A program made the translations under genes and the position numbers. From a virus: DNA of 45,331 bases. The DNA is taken from IMG/VR virus record IMGVR_UViG_3300032177_000022, positions 1-45,331 of that record; one strand, written 5' to 3'. The first letter of the stretch is position 1; each line of letters starts with the position of its first letter. The notes below the pieces were generated by a model. The model saw only the letters and a list, made by a program, of their open reading frames with translations. It was not told the origin of the DNA and did not search any database. Shown here one piece after another: positions 24,153 to 32,025 of this stretch.

Positions 24153-26362
24153 GTCTTGCCTCCGATCTGATTTCTCCGCGCCAGCATCTCGTCGATGCTG
24201 ACTCGCCTGCGCCTGACAACGCCCGTGCCGGTCGCCGCCGCGTTTGGCGCGGCGATCCCCTGCATGGACGCCGCGACCGCCGCGTACACGCTCGCGTCGA
24301 GCCAGTGGTTGTCGGGCTTCTGCGGCCGCAGGGTCCACTCCTGCACGTCGCGCCCATACCCGTGCGTCGGCTCAAATGTCTCGGCGGTGATATGCGAAGC
24401 GAACAGGGCATGGTCCGCCGGCTGACCGTAGATCGTCATCGCTCCGGGATCCCCGGCGGGAGTCAGAAACGCCGCGTGGATGAAGCTCTTCCAGTAGTTC
24501 GTGTCGATGGCAACGTAGGGGAACTCGCGGGTCCCCCTGGTTTGCGGCATATACCAGTGTTCGCCATGGCGCTCGCCGGGCTTCCGATTGTTCTTGTAGC
24601 TGCTCATCGGCTTCGTGCCGGCCCTGATGCCGACGCCCTTGCAGAGCGTGGTGGCGGCGCCGCCGACCTTCCGCTTGACTGCCGCCACGGCGGCCGCCCA
24701 TCTGCCGCCGAGGTCGATTGTCAGCCGCCCTATTCGCATGAGCCCCGCCCCGCCGACCTTGACGTACTCCCGGTTGAGGAGCAGCGGCACTAACTCTTCC
24801 AGGCCGGCATATATGGCGCCGTCTATGCCGCGCTTGGGATATTTGGCCGCGAGATTGCTAGGCCCTTCAGCCACGTCGCGCAGGGTGAAGACGCGGCGGT
24901 TCTGCTTGGGCCAGACGCCGTAGTCCAGGATGTAGCCGGTGAAGTTTGGTTGCCATGCTATGACGACGTACCAGAGGCTCGACTGCTGGACGTCGAGGCC
25001 GGCGGTGATCTCCGTGCATTCAATCGGCACCTCGTTCGCGGCCCGGGCGTTGACCTTGGCCGCACAGGCCGCGGCGGTCAGAATCTTGTCCGCCGCCTCG
25101 GACGACAGCGGGTCGTTCTGAAACTCCGCGGCGAAGCCCGCCGGGCCGTATTTGTAGAAGGCGTGCATCGTCGCCTGCACGGCGGATAGGTTTCGTTTGT
25201 CATCGAGCCGATCCGCCCAGTCAACTTGAGCGCCGCAATCCATGCAGTTTGCCCGCCACTTGCAATCGGGGCAGGATTTGGGCGGGTCGTCCATCGCCCG
25301 GCCGCACTTGGCTTGTCGCTTGCGGTAGAAGGCGAATGATTCGTCCAGCGGCTCATCGGCGCGAAGGGCGCGGTCCCTCAACTCGCGGTATTCCTCCCAG
25401 AGGGCCTTGTTCTCCGGCCAGGAGTAGAATCGCCTCGTCCTCTCGCCGCGATAATTGGGGTATGACTTGCGGTCCAGAAGCTGGTCGGCCAGGTCGCCCG
25501 GGAGGATGACGGTGCAAGGCACCAGGATGGCCGTCTGGCGGTCCGGCCCGGCGAGGCCCTGCACGTCCTCGTTGATGACCTGCAACCGAAACGTGGTTTG
25601 GCCGCCGGGTCCCTGCGACCTCGCGGACTCTCTCGTTTGCGGGTCATCGCAGATGGCCAGTGTCGGGCGGGCAACGCTTCCGTCCGGCATGGACTTCCAA
25701 GCCCCGCGTATGTGGCCTTCAAGGCTATTGCACTCTATGATTGCGCCCGACGCCCGGCTTCCCTTGATGGTTGGCAGGACAATCGCGTCTATCCCCCACG
25801 AGATATTCGTCCGTTGCCCTTTGTGCCGCTGTCCCGGACATTTTCTGCCCTCGTTGTCAATCCTGTGGATCGGATAACAGACTTCGGGGAAGTCCTCCAG
25901 GAGCAGCGGATTTCCCGAGAGTTGGTCCTTGAACCAGGTGATGGCCTTCTTGGCGTCCGCAACCACGGCGCCGATGAGTTTCACGTAAGGGTGCCGCCAG
26001 GTCAGAACGGCCCAGAGCGCGGCGGCCTGGCAGAGCCTCGTCTTGCCGCTGCCGCGGGGCATGGCGACCGCGAGTGTTTCACCATCGACAACCACCGACT
26101 CGATCTTTCGGATTACCCGTAGAAGATCCTTGGACCATTTGTAGAAAAAGATCGCCGGAAAGTATGCTTCACAGAAATAGCGGAAAGATGCGGTGGCCTT
26201 TTGGCGGCGATTGCGGTTCTTGATCGGCGGGATGCGGCCAATATCCTGAGAGAGAAAGGTTTTGGCCCGAATCCTGTCCTGATCCTGCTTGCGCCGGTGC
26301 TTGGCGAGCAGTTCCGCCTCGGCCTTTGTGCGGCGCACCGGCTTTCGTCCCCTTTTGGCCAA
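24149..26362 (-). CDS. Large terminase subunit, GpA family, 737 aa
   Basis: TTG 26362 is chosen: AGGAAGG lies 8 nt upstream and it follows the previous stop by 4 nt. An extension to 26416 would overlap that gene. The ATPase part shows Walker A PRGSGKT (about residues 102-108) and a Walker B-like TLAICDD. A CPDCKWRANCMDC zinc-finger-like insertion lies in the middle. Nuclease-domain acidic residues appear as TAGLDVQQ, IDLGGRW and HWLDAS. The protein cuts and pumps DNA into the prohead. No small terminase gene is recognised nearby, as is frequent for GpA-type systems. The stop overlaps the zinc-ribbon gene start. Confidence 0.92.
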   Translation of the reverse strand: MAKRGRKPVRRTKAEAELLAKHRRKQDQDRIRAKTFLSQDIGRIPPIKNRNRRQKATASFRYFCEAYFPAIFFYKWSKDLLRVIRKIESVVVDGETLAVAMPRGSGKTRLCQAAALWAVLTWRHPYVKLIGAVVADAKKAITWFKDQLSGNPLLLEDFPEVCYPIHRIDNEGRKCPGQRHKGQRTNISWGIDAIVLPTIKGSRASGAIIECNSLEGHIRGAWKSMPDGSVARPTLAICDDPQTRESARSQGPGGQTTFRLQVINEDVQGLAGPDRQTAILVPCTVILPGDLADQLLDRKSYPNYRGERTRRFYSWPENKALWEEYRELRDRALRADEPLDESFAFYRKRQAKCGRAMDDPPKSCPDCKWRANCMDCGAQVDWADRLDDKRNLSAVQATMHAFYKYGPAGFAAEFQNDPLSSEAADKILTAAACAAKVNARAANEVPIECTEITAGLDVQQSSLWYVVIAWQPNFTGYILDYGVWPKQNRRVFTLRDVAEGPSNLAAKYPKRGIDGAIYAGLEELVPLLLNREYVKVGGAGLMRIGRLTIDLGGRWAAAVAAVKRKVGGAATTLCKGVGIRAGTKPMSSYKNNRKPGERHGEHWYMPQTRGTREFPYVAIDTNYWKSFIHAAFLTPAGDPGAMTIYGQPADHALFASHITAETFEPTHGYGRDVQEWTLRPQKPDNHWLDASVYAAVAASMQGIAAPNAAATGTGVVRRRRVSIDEMLARRNQIGGKT

Positions 26363-26366
26363 TGTG

Positions 26367-26840
26367 TCAGCCTTCCTCTTCCGTGAAGAAGCCGAGGGTT
26401 TGCTGGGGTTCACCAATCGGCGTGATGGTTACGATGCACTTGCCGCCGGGGACTACGCCGGCCTTGACTGTATGCAGGTCGATGACCTGGCTGTCATCGG
26501 TGGCGAATATCCACGCCGTCTGATCTTCGTCCTTGGGGCGGCGCTTCAGGGCGTCGAGGAGAGGCTTCTGCCTGTTGTCCGTGTCGATGCTCCGCCGGTC
26601 GGGCGGGCAAAGGGTGATATGGACCTTCAGGGGCCCGTCCACCGGCCCATGGCCAAGGCCGCGAAGAACGCGGTCCACGTCCTTGAGGTACTGCCTGCCG
26701 TCCCGCGAGAGCAAGGCCCGCACCGAAGTCCCGCAGCGCTTGCAATAGGGGCAAGCCCGGCTGATGGGAATCTGCACGTGCCTCGTGTAGTGGTTGGCTG
26801 ATGGGGGCCAAGGTAGTTCGATGGTGATGCTGTTATCCAT
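26367..26840 (-). CDS. rusA: RusA-family Holliday junction resolvase, 157 aa
   Basis: ATG at 26840 has GGAG 9 nt upstream; the ATG at 26858 has none. The order of motifs is that of RusA: LPWPPSANHYTRH at the start, YLKDV, then the catalytic D86-T-D88-N with K92, and the later DDSQV with D115/D116. An extra CPYCKRC zinc-knuckle-like insertion (30-36) is unusual for the family. RusA cuts four-way junctions symmetrically. Here it lies between helicase and terminase genes, so it may clear branched concatemers before packaging. The phage also has a RuvB-like motor elsewhere (38404-39675). Confidence 0.9.
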   Translation of the reverse strand: MDNSITIELPWPPSANHYTRHVQIPISRACPYCKRCGTSVRALLSRDGRQYLKDVDRVLRGLGHGPVDGPLKVHITLCPPDRRSIDTDNRQKPLLDALKRRPKDEDQTAWIFATDDSQVIDLHTVKAGVVPGGKCIVTITPIGEPQQTLGFFTEEEG

Positions 26841-26859
26841 GATCGCGTTCTCCGCCATG

Positions 26860-27063
26860 TCAGAAAGGCGTGTTTTTGAGATCGTCCGGGTCGATTCGTG
26901 GTTCAGGCCCCGGCTTAGGGACCTTGCCGTCGAAGAAGTCCATCATCGCCGCCCGCAAGCTGCCGCCGACAGGCGCGGGCGGCGGCCGCTGCTTCACTAT
27001 CCGCAGTTTGATGTCGGCCATTACGCGGGGTAGAATGTCGCCGATGCGTTCCGGGTCACTCAT
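26860..27063 (-). CDS. Small protein between helicase and resolvase, 67 aa
   Basis: ATG 27063 (AAAGG 8 nt upstream) overlaps the helicase stop by 8 nt. ATG 27069 is an alternative. The sequence is a helix (RIGDILPRVMADIKLRI), a Pro-rich linker (RPPPAPVGG), a LRAAMMDFFDGK helix and a Pro-rich end. It has no membrane segment or Cys. Position suggests a replication accessory factor. No family was recognised. Confidence 0.65.
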   Translation of the reverse strand: MSDPERIGDILPRVMADIKLRIVKQRPPPAPVGGSLRAAMMDFFDGKVPKPGPEPRIDPDDLKNTPF

Positions 27064-28441
27064 CGTCATCGCCTTTCCTTTTCCGCTTTGGCTTCGGAAG
27101 TATCGCCCCGAGTTCTTCAAGCCACAGTGATTCGCTATTGAATCTCATTGCAATCGCTATCCCTTGGCCCGTGGAGTCCCTGGTCTTGCATAGGTGCATT
27201 GTCCGATTCCATTCTTCCTGCGATGGGCCGAGTTCCCGTTTGACCTTGCCCTCCTTGGGCGGGTTGTGTGATTGGAGCCACATCACGCAGTCCACGAGGC
27301 GGCTGTAGGCCCTTCCGCCGGCCAGGGCGTCCATGCTCGGTGCCGTGTTACTTGCGGTTCTTGGATGCGTGACCAGCACGATAGAGCATCCGTGATGGGC
27401 GGCGAGGGATTCACAACTCAAAACAAACGCGCGGTCTCCCTCCCACGGCTTGTTGCCCGACTCCAGGGCCGTAACCGGATCGACGCCGATGATCCGTGTG
27501 CCTTCCTGCGCCCGGGCGGAAATCCACGCCTTTACCTGGTCTTGGTTCATCGCGGCGTCGGGGTCGTCGTAGATCGTCTCGCCGAAACCGTCGAGGACTT
27601 CGCGGTGCTGCTCCTCTATGGAGCGGGCTTCGGTGGGGTTTTGCTTCTGCCAATGATCCGAGAGCGCGCATGACATCCCCGCCAGTTGGGCAAGTGCCCG
27701 GTGCTGGTGATAATCCCGATCTTTCTCCAGATGCAGCGTTGCGACTTTGTGGCCCGATTTGTGCCAGCAGAGCATTGCCTGTTGAAATGCGAACGACTTG
27801 CCGCTGCCGGGTTCGCCGCACAAGCTCGTAACTGTACCGGGTGCGCATGGGTTGGCGCGTTCAGTCACGGTCTTCCAAGGCCAGGCGACAGACTCTCTCC
27901 GACCAGCAATGGCATCCTCAATTCTATTGCGTATGGCGATTGATGATCTTGATCTTCGCCGAGCCGGCAATCGAGTGGCTTGTTCCATGGTGCCTGCGGC
28001 GGCGGTGATTATGCCCGCGGCCTCGCCGCCATCGAATGCCGACTGCGCGATCATCGTACCGGCGACGATGAGGTTCCGCAACCTGGACTTGTCGCGCACG
28101 ACGCGGGCATAGTATTCGACATTGGCGGCAGAGGGGACCCCTTCGGCAAGAGCCACTAGATATTCGACGCCGCCCACGGCGTCTAATTTGTCCCGCTCAG
28201 CCAGGGCGGCGCGGATGGTTACGAGATCCGGCAACCCCCACTTGGCTGGATGATCGGCCATGTATGACAGGGCGGTAAAGATTAATTGGTGGGCTGGGCG
28301 GTAAAAATCCGTTTCCGAGAGAATCTCGCGGGCAACCGCAATGGCCGGCGTGTGAATCATCATCGCGCCGAGAACTGACGCCTCGGCCTGAATGTCCTGG
28401 GGTGGAACTCGCGGGCTATCACAGGAGGGTACAGCACTCAT
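27056..28441 (-). CDS. dnaB: DnaB-type replicative helicase, 461 aa
   Basis: ATG 28441 overlaps the upstream stop as ATGA; the frame to 28750 is a shadow. Residues 10-150 match the DnaB N-terminal domain (PPQDIQAEASVLGAMM, then TDFYRPAHQLIFTAL). The RecA-like motor has Walker A GEPGSGKS (209-216), LHLEKDRDYHQHRAL, Walker B IIGVDP with D321 and VTHPRTAS. The linker between them is arginine-rich. It unwinds DNA at the phage fork with the organiser protein encoded just upstream. A basic tail (PKPKRKRKGDDDE) ends the protein. Confidence 0.9.
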   Translation of the reverse strand: MSAVPSCDSPRVPPQDIQAEASVLGAMMIHTPAIAVAREILSETDFYRPAHQLIFTALSYMADHPAKWGLPDLVTIRAALAERDKLDAVGGVEYLVALAEGVPSAANVEYYARVVRDKSRLRNLIVAGTMIAQSAFDGGEAAGIITAAAGTMEQATRLPARRRSRSSIAIRNRIEDAIAGRRESVAWPWKTVTERANPCAPGTVTSLCGEPGSGKSFAFQQAMLCWHKSGHKVATLHLEKDRDYHQHRALAQLAGMSCALSDHWQKQNPTEARSIEEQHREVLDGFGETIYDDPDAAMNQDQVKAWISARAQEGTRIIGVDPVTALESGNKPWEGDRAFVLSCESLAAHHGCSIVLVTHPRTASNTAPSMDALAGGRAYSRLVDCVMWLQSHNPPKEGKVKRELGPSQEEWNRTMHLCKTRDSTGQGIAIAMRFNSESLWLEELGAILPKPKRKRKGDDDE

Positions 28442-29514
28442 ACCGCCGCCGCCTTTCCGGCCAAGGCCTCGGCCTCCTCGCGGTGGATGTCGGCCCAGAC
28501 TTTGGCCAGCCGGGCGACCGTCTCTGGTTCCCTGACCTGGTGGGTTTCGACGAGGTGCTTTTCGAACGCCTCGATCTCCGCGCGCTTGACCGCCGTGGGT
28601 TTGGCGTCGAAGGCGTCGTACATCTCCTGGGTTTCCTCCTCGGTTGGACCGCGGGAATCGGGCATCCGCCCGCCTTGATCTTCCGCCGAGTCCCAATGCT
28701 TCAGTAGGGCTTCTGGGGTAACGACGGCCGGCTCGTCGTTTTTTGCCCATCGGGCAGCCAGCACGTCGCGGCGGGCCTCAATTTCTTCGGGGGCAACTCC
28801 GGCGGCATCACACTTGAGCTTGAAGTCGCGCGAGAGCTTTCCTAACCTGGACTTGTCCTGTTTTGTTACGGGCTTCATGCCGAAGATGTCGCAGATGGCG
28901 TCCCACCAGATATTCCGGGGCCGGGGGGCAGGCGGATCGTCGGGCTTCTTCTTGACTTTCTTCTCCTTTTTGGGTCCTGGTTTCGCAGATTCAGAAATCT
29001 GGTCGCCGCCGCCTGGCGGCAATGTTGTTTCTTCTTCTACGTCTGTGTCTACATCTACGTCTACGTCTACGTCTACGTGGCGTTTCTTGCGTTTCGGAGC
29101 GTTACCTTGCGTTACAGGTGCGTTACTGTGCGGGTTTTCCCGTACTTTATCGCGGTATTTAGTGACTCTCTCCCTCGTCTTGGCTCGGCGGGCTTCTTCG
29201 CTGGCGAGCTTGTGAAAGCGGTCAAAGTTGATAATGCACCAGCCCCAGTCGCGGTGCGTGTCAAGGCGTTTCAACCGCGCACCATCCTCGTCGGGCGTCC
29301 GGCTCTGGGGGTCCGGAGCCTCTAACTCGGCAATGGTTGCCCGGATGATTTCGAGGGGCCGGTTGGTGCGGCGGGCAATGGCTTCATGGGTCATGTCCAC
29401 CACGCCGTCCGGGTCAGCCAGCACCAGCAAGTCCATGAACGTAAACCGGACTTCGGGCTTCTCAACTATGCTACTGTCAAATATCTGCGCAAAATACCTT
29501 GGCGTACATGCCAT
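28438..29514 (-). CDS. Phage replisome organiser-like protein, 358 aa
   Basis: ATG 29514 overlaps the upstream stop as TGATG and ends in ATGA with the helicase gene. Residues 1-120 look like a winged helix as in phage replisome organisers (RYFAQIFDSSIVEKPEVRF, then MTHEAIARRTNRPLEII, and WGWCIINFDRFH). A VDVDVDVDVDTDVEE repeat follows near 165, then a Lys/Pro linker and a helical C-terminal domain. Such proteins bind the phage origin and load the helicase encoded next door. The origin itself was not identified; in related phages it often lies inside this gene. Confidence 0.8.
   Translation of the reverse strand: MACTPRYFAQIFDSSIVEKPEVRFTFMDLLVLADPDGVVDMTHEAIARRTNRPLEIIRATIAELEAPDPQSRTPDEDGARLKRLDTHRDWGWCIINFDRFHKLASEEARRAKTRERVTKYRDKVRENPHSNAPVTQGNAPKRKKRHVDVDVDVDVDTDVEEETTLPPGGGDQISESAKPGPKKEKKVKKKPDDPPAPRPRNIWWDAICDIFGMKPVTKQDKSRLGKLSRDFKLKCDAAGVAPEEIEARRDVLAARWAKNDEPAVVTPEALLKHWDSAEDQGGRMPDSRGPTEEETQEMYDAFDAKPTAVKRAEIEAFEKHLVETHQVREPETVARLAKVWADIHREEAEALAGKAAAV
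29037..29078. repeat. Hexanucleotide microsatellite coding for (Val-Asp)n
   Basis: About seven near-perfect copies of the plus-strand unit GTCTAC (or ACGTCT) lie inside the replisome organiser gene. They encode the alternating Val-Asp tract at about residue 165 on the minus strand. Such tracts can change length by slippage without a frameshift. Confidence 0.85.
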
Positions 29515-29702
29515 CACCGCCTTTCTTTTAAGTACATGACAAGCATCCTTTCCGCGTCCATAAGAGCGCAGAACCGGCAGCCCGGTTGTAGGTTGGAAAA
29601 CACACGCTGGGCGTGAATTATCCACCGGGCGGCCGATTTTGCGTTCTTGTGGTCATGTGTCTTCCAACCTACGCCTGCATTGTAGGCCGCCGCGTCCTGC
29701 AA
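29514..29702 (-). CDS. Small protein, 62 aa, TTG start
   Basis: The frame begins at TTG 29702, one base after the stop of the zinc-ribbon gene, and stops at 29514 in a TGATG overlap with the replisome organiser, an arrangement seen throughout this operon. The peptide is coherent (WKTHDHKNAKSAARWI, a CRFC knuckle, then a DAERMLVMYL helix). The ribosome binding site is weak (AAGAAG), so translation may depend on coupling. No family was recognised. Confidence 0.5.
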   Translation of the reverse strand: MQDAAAYNAGVGWKTHDHKNAKSAARWIIHAQRVFSNLQPGCRFCALMDAERMLVMYLKERR

Positions 29703-29703
29703 G

Positions 29704-30147
29704 TCAAGGCTTCTTCTTTTTCTCGTTTTTCTTCTTCTCCGCCGCCGGCTTCTGGCTTTGTTGCTTCTGCGCAGCCATATAGGCCCGGTGGTAAACCGCC
29801 TTGAACTCGCGGCTGCCCTTGGGGTAGCCGGAGGCCCTGGCGATGGCGGCCGGCGAGCCGGGCGGGGCGGGTCTTGCCGCCGCGGCCTGGTGGGATGACT
29901 GGCCGGCCTGGTGTTTTTCGAGCAGTTCGGACAGATCCCGCCGCACGAAGGCGGTGGCTATCTCGCGGGTGCTGCTGGCGCACTTTGGGCAGGGTCCGGG
30001 GTCGGTGAGGCTGAAGCCGCACCCGGCACAGATGGCCGGGGAGTTGGCGGCGCCTTCGTAGGGTGCCCGCTCTTGGCGGGGTGTTTCGGCTGGGCCCCCG
30101 TCGAGTTCCAGGGCGAGAAGCCTACGTACCAGGTCGGGGTCCTTCAT
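29704..30147 (-). CDS. Zinc-ribbon protein with basic tail, 147 aa
   Basis: ATG 30147 has AAAGG 8 nt upstream and overlaps the radical-SAM gene stop by ATGA. A short N-terminal helix (DLVRRLLALELDGG) is followed by a CAGCG..CPKC zinc ribbon (about 38-56) and a helix (FVRRDLSELLEKH). The C-terminal half has a SGYPKGSREFKAVYHRAYM segment and a very lysine-rich end. Its start region carries one copy of the cassette linker repeat also seen at 31023. Nucleic-acid binding is likely from the ribbon and charge. Confidence 0.75.
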   Translation of the reverse strand: MKDPDLVRRLLALELDGGPAETPRQERAPYEGAANSPAICAGCGFSLTDPGPCPKCASSTREIATAFVRRDLSELLEKHQAGQSSHQAAAARPAPPGSPAAIARASGYPKGSREFKAVYHRAYMAAQKQQSQKPAAEKKKNEKKKKP

Positions 30148-31025
30148 GGTATCAGCCTTTCTTGTGCCCGCATCAGGGGGCCGGTGGAGTGTGCGGCGTA
30201 GATTAGGGCGGGTCGGTTCCATTTGCGGATCAGGTCTCGCCATTCTTGAGGCGGCTTGGCTTTCGAGTCACCGTCACGATAGAACATGGCGCAGGGAGTC
30301 GCCCCTATCTCAAAAACCCATTCAAGCCGGTCAGCCGCGGCGGAAACCGTGTCGCCCCCTTGTCCGATCAGGACATAGCAGCCCACAGCCCGTTGCCGCA
30401 GGCCCGCGTCTCGCAACAGCTCTATGGCCCGCTCTACTGAGTCTTTCTGCTCCGGCGTGTCGAAAGCGGTGTACAGAATCTGCACGCGCATCCGCCCCAG
30501 TCGTTCGGCAAACCACGGCTCACACAGGCGGGCATCAATTCCGCCAGTGAACCGGGCGGGCTTGGACTGCGTTTCCAGCATGGCCAGTACAGCCTCGATG
30601 TGCGGGCGTGGGCAGGCGAGTAGGTTATTGTCCAGGATGTCCCATCCGGGCTTGATAGGAAGCAGCGTCAGTTTGCCTTCTCGCTTGGGCACAAAACAGA
30701 ATGAGCATCGACGGATGCAGCCCCGGCTCGTAATGGTCATGCCAGGCTTGACGTACATGCCGGGAATGAAGTCGCCTGCGGGGGCGTCATAGGCAGGACC
30801 GCCGACGCTGACTGTGTATCCTTGATTCGCCCATGTTTTAGCAAGGCGGTCGGCTTCGGGCCGGTCCCAAGTGAACGTACAGGACACATGCACTTCATCA
30901 GTGCGAGGCAGAAACAGTGGCGGGTCGCCGACGAATGATAGGTTGTCATCCGGCGTGGCGGCGGTTCGGCGCGGAAATACGCGGACGATGTTGCCGCCGT
31001 CGAGGATGGTGGGGTCGGGGGTCAT
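30144..31025 (-). CDS. Radical-SAM protein, 293 aa
   Basis: The start ATG 31025 overlaps the upstream stop (ATGA). A canonical radical-SAM cluster site CIRRCSFC (Cys103, Cys107, Cys110; CxxxCxxC) follows TITSRG. Before it, residues 42-80 (VHVSCTFTWDRPEADRL, then GYTVSVGGPAYD) look like the half-domain that precedes the barrel in B12-binding or elongator-type radical-SAM proteins. Residues after it (FTGGIDARLCEPWFAERL and ILYTAFDTPEQKDSVERA) fit the barrel's later strands. Substrate is unknown. The first codons (MTPDPTILDGG) and the last (STGPLMR..) are shared with the neighbouring deoxyribosyltransferase-like gene. Confidence 0.8.
   Translation of the reverse strand: MTPDPTILDGGNIVRVFPRRTAATPDDNLSFVGDPPLFLPRTDEVHVSCTFTWDRPEADRLAKTWANQGYTVSVGGPAYDAPAGDFIPGMYVKPGMTITSRGCIRRCSFCFVPKREGKLTLLPIKPGWDILDNNLLACPRPHIEAVLAMLETQSKPARFTGGIDARLCEPWFAERLGRMRVQILYTAFDTPEQKDSVERAIELLRDAGLRQRAVGCYVLIGQGGDTVSAAADRLEWVFEIGATPCAMFYRDGDSKAKPPQEWRDLIRKWNRPALIYAAHSTGPLMRAQERLIP
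30145..30188. repeat. Linker repeat I, copy 1 (gene end plus next start)
   Basis: The first 23 bp are identical to 31023-31045. The remainder is the same apart from a 3-nt difference in length and one mismatch. It encodes the end of the radical-SAM protein (STGPLMRAQERLIP) and the ribosome binding site and ATG of the next gene. Confidence 0.95.
30994..31025. repeat. Linker repeat II, copy 1 (gene start, codes MTPDPTILDGG)
   Basis: These 32 bp at the start of the radical-SAM gene are identical to 31461-31492 at the start of the deoxyribosyltransferase-like gene. On the minus strand they begin with the ATG and encode the same first ten residues. Confidence 0.95.
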
Positions 31026-31492
31026 GGTATCAGCCTTTCTTGTGCTCGCCGCATGAGGGGGCCGGTGGACAGCCCAAGCCAATCGTGAAGTAGGTCTTGG
31101 AATGTGTTGAATCTTGTGACTTCTTTGCACGCATGGAACACGTTTTCTTCCGGCCCCACAACAATAAGTCTTACATCGTTGGTACTCAGTCGGCGATGCA
31201 GCATAAAACCAAACTCAACATGCCTCCCTCCGCGCCCCTTGTTTGTTGCTTCTCCTGGCGGCTCAGTAAAGGCTATGAGTGTTCCGGCCCGCCCCATATC
31301 CTCAATGTCTTCGATGGCACACGCCAACTTCGGGAGGCCGTCATTGAGGCCAAGTATCCACCGCGAGGTTATATTACAACCTAGTGATTCGAGCAGGGCT
31401 GCGTACACTTGGAGTTCGGCTCGGCGACTATATCGTGCCGCAAGGTAGATGTTTCTGCTTCCGCCGTCGAGGATGGTGGGGTCGGGGGTCAT
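31022..31492 (-). CDS. Nucleoside 2-deoxyribosyltransferase-like protein, 156 aa
   Basis: ATG 31492 overlaps the HNH gene stop by ATGA; the longer frame to 31666 is a shadow. The protein has the pattern of the nucleoside 2-deoxyribosyltransferase superfamily: IYLAARYSRRAEL near residue 15, a TLIAFTEPPG segment, GRGGRHVEFGFML with the active-site-type Glu, and VVGPEENVFH near the end. Relatives exchange bases on deoxynucleosides or hydrolyse modified nucleotides. In this island it may supply or remove a modified nucleotide; that is inference. Length is normal for the family. Confidence 0.75.
   Translation of the reverse strand: MTPDPTILDGGSRNIYLAARYSRRAELQVYAALLESLGCNITSRWILGLNDGLPKLACAIEDIEDMGRAGTLIAFTEPPGEATNKGRGGRHVEFGFMLHRRLSTNDVRLIVVGPEENVFHACKEVTRFNTFQDLLHDWLGLSTGPLMRRAQERLIP
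31023..31069. repeat. Linker repeat I, copy 2
   Basis: Near-identical to 30145-30188. It encodes the end of the deoxyribosyltransferase-like protein (STGPLMRRAQERLIP) plus the next ATG, so two unrelated genes share one C-terminal tail. Confidence 0.95.
31461..31492. repeat. Linker repeat II, copy 2
   Basis: Identical to 30994-31025. It forms the first codons of the deoxyribosyltransferase-like gene and borders the HNH gene stop. Confidence 0.95.
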
Positions 31493-32025
31493 AGTGCGGC
31501 CTCCTGGAACAGGGGCAACCGGCGCAGTTCCGACTTTTGCTCGTTCAGCCGCTTCCGCAACTGCCCCGTCTCTTTCGGATGGCATCGCCAGCACAGGGTT
31601 TCGTAGTTGTCGAGTCCGCACTCGCCGCCGCCCTCGGCCACGGCGAACTTGTGGTGAGCTTCCCAATGGGATTTGTTGAATCGCAGGCCGTTTTCCCGCA
31701 GAAAGGCGCGGTAGGTCCGCGACGGCTCGCAGGAGTAATAATTGACTCCACAGCAGTAGTATCGCGGGGGCGAAAGCTCTTTGACTGCCTCGTCGAGCGC
31801 GGCCGCGTCAAAGCCGCACTTCGCGCAAATGCCGTGGTCACGCTTGAAAACCAACTGCCGGGCCATTTGCGGCCAAGCCTTGATTCCCGCTTCCTGCTCG
31901 CAGGCTTTGTTGCACCAGGAACGCCGGCCCTCGGGCACGACCTTGCCGCAGTTGCGGCATATCCAGCCGCCGAGGGCCTCGTCGTATCGCTGGCGAGGTA
32001 GCTTTCCTATCCGGCGGGTGGTCAT
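31489..32025 (-). CDS. HNH nuclease with zinc knuckles, 178 aa
   Basis: ATG 32025 overlaps the radical-SAM gene stop by ATGA. The N-terminus has CRNCG and WCNKAC knuckles, then RQLVFKRDHGICAKCG. The nuclease core is HWEAHHKFAVAEGGGECGLDNYETLCWRCH: the HH pair, the Asn of DNYETL and the Cys/His of CWRCH. A 45-residue insertion (SPPRYYCCGVNYYSCEPSRT) splits the domain. It is unrelated in detail to the homing-type HNH at 13274. Possible roles are host DNA degradation, packaging-linked nicking or attack on competing phages. Confidence 0.88.
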   Translation of the reverse strand: MTTRRIGKLPRQRYDEALGGWICRNCGKVVPEGRRSWCNKACEQEAGIKAWPQMARQLVFKRDHGICAKCGFDAAALDEAVKELSPPRYYCCGVNYYSCEPSRTYRAFLRENGLRFNKSHWEAHHKFAVAEGGGECGLDNYETLCWRCHPKETGQLRKRLNEQKSELRRLPLFQEAAL

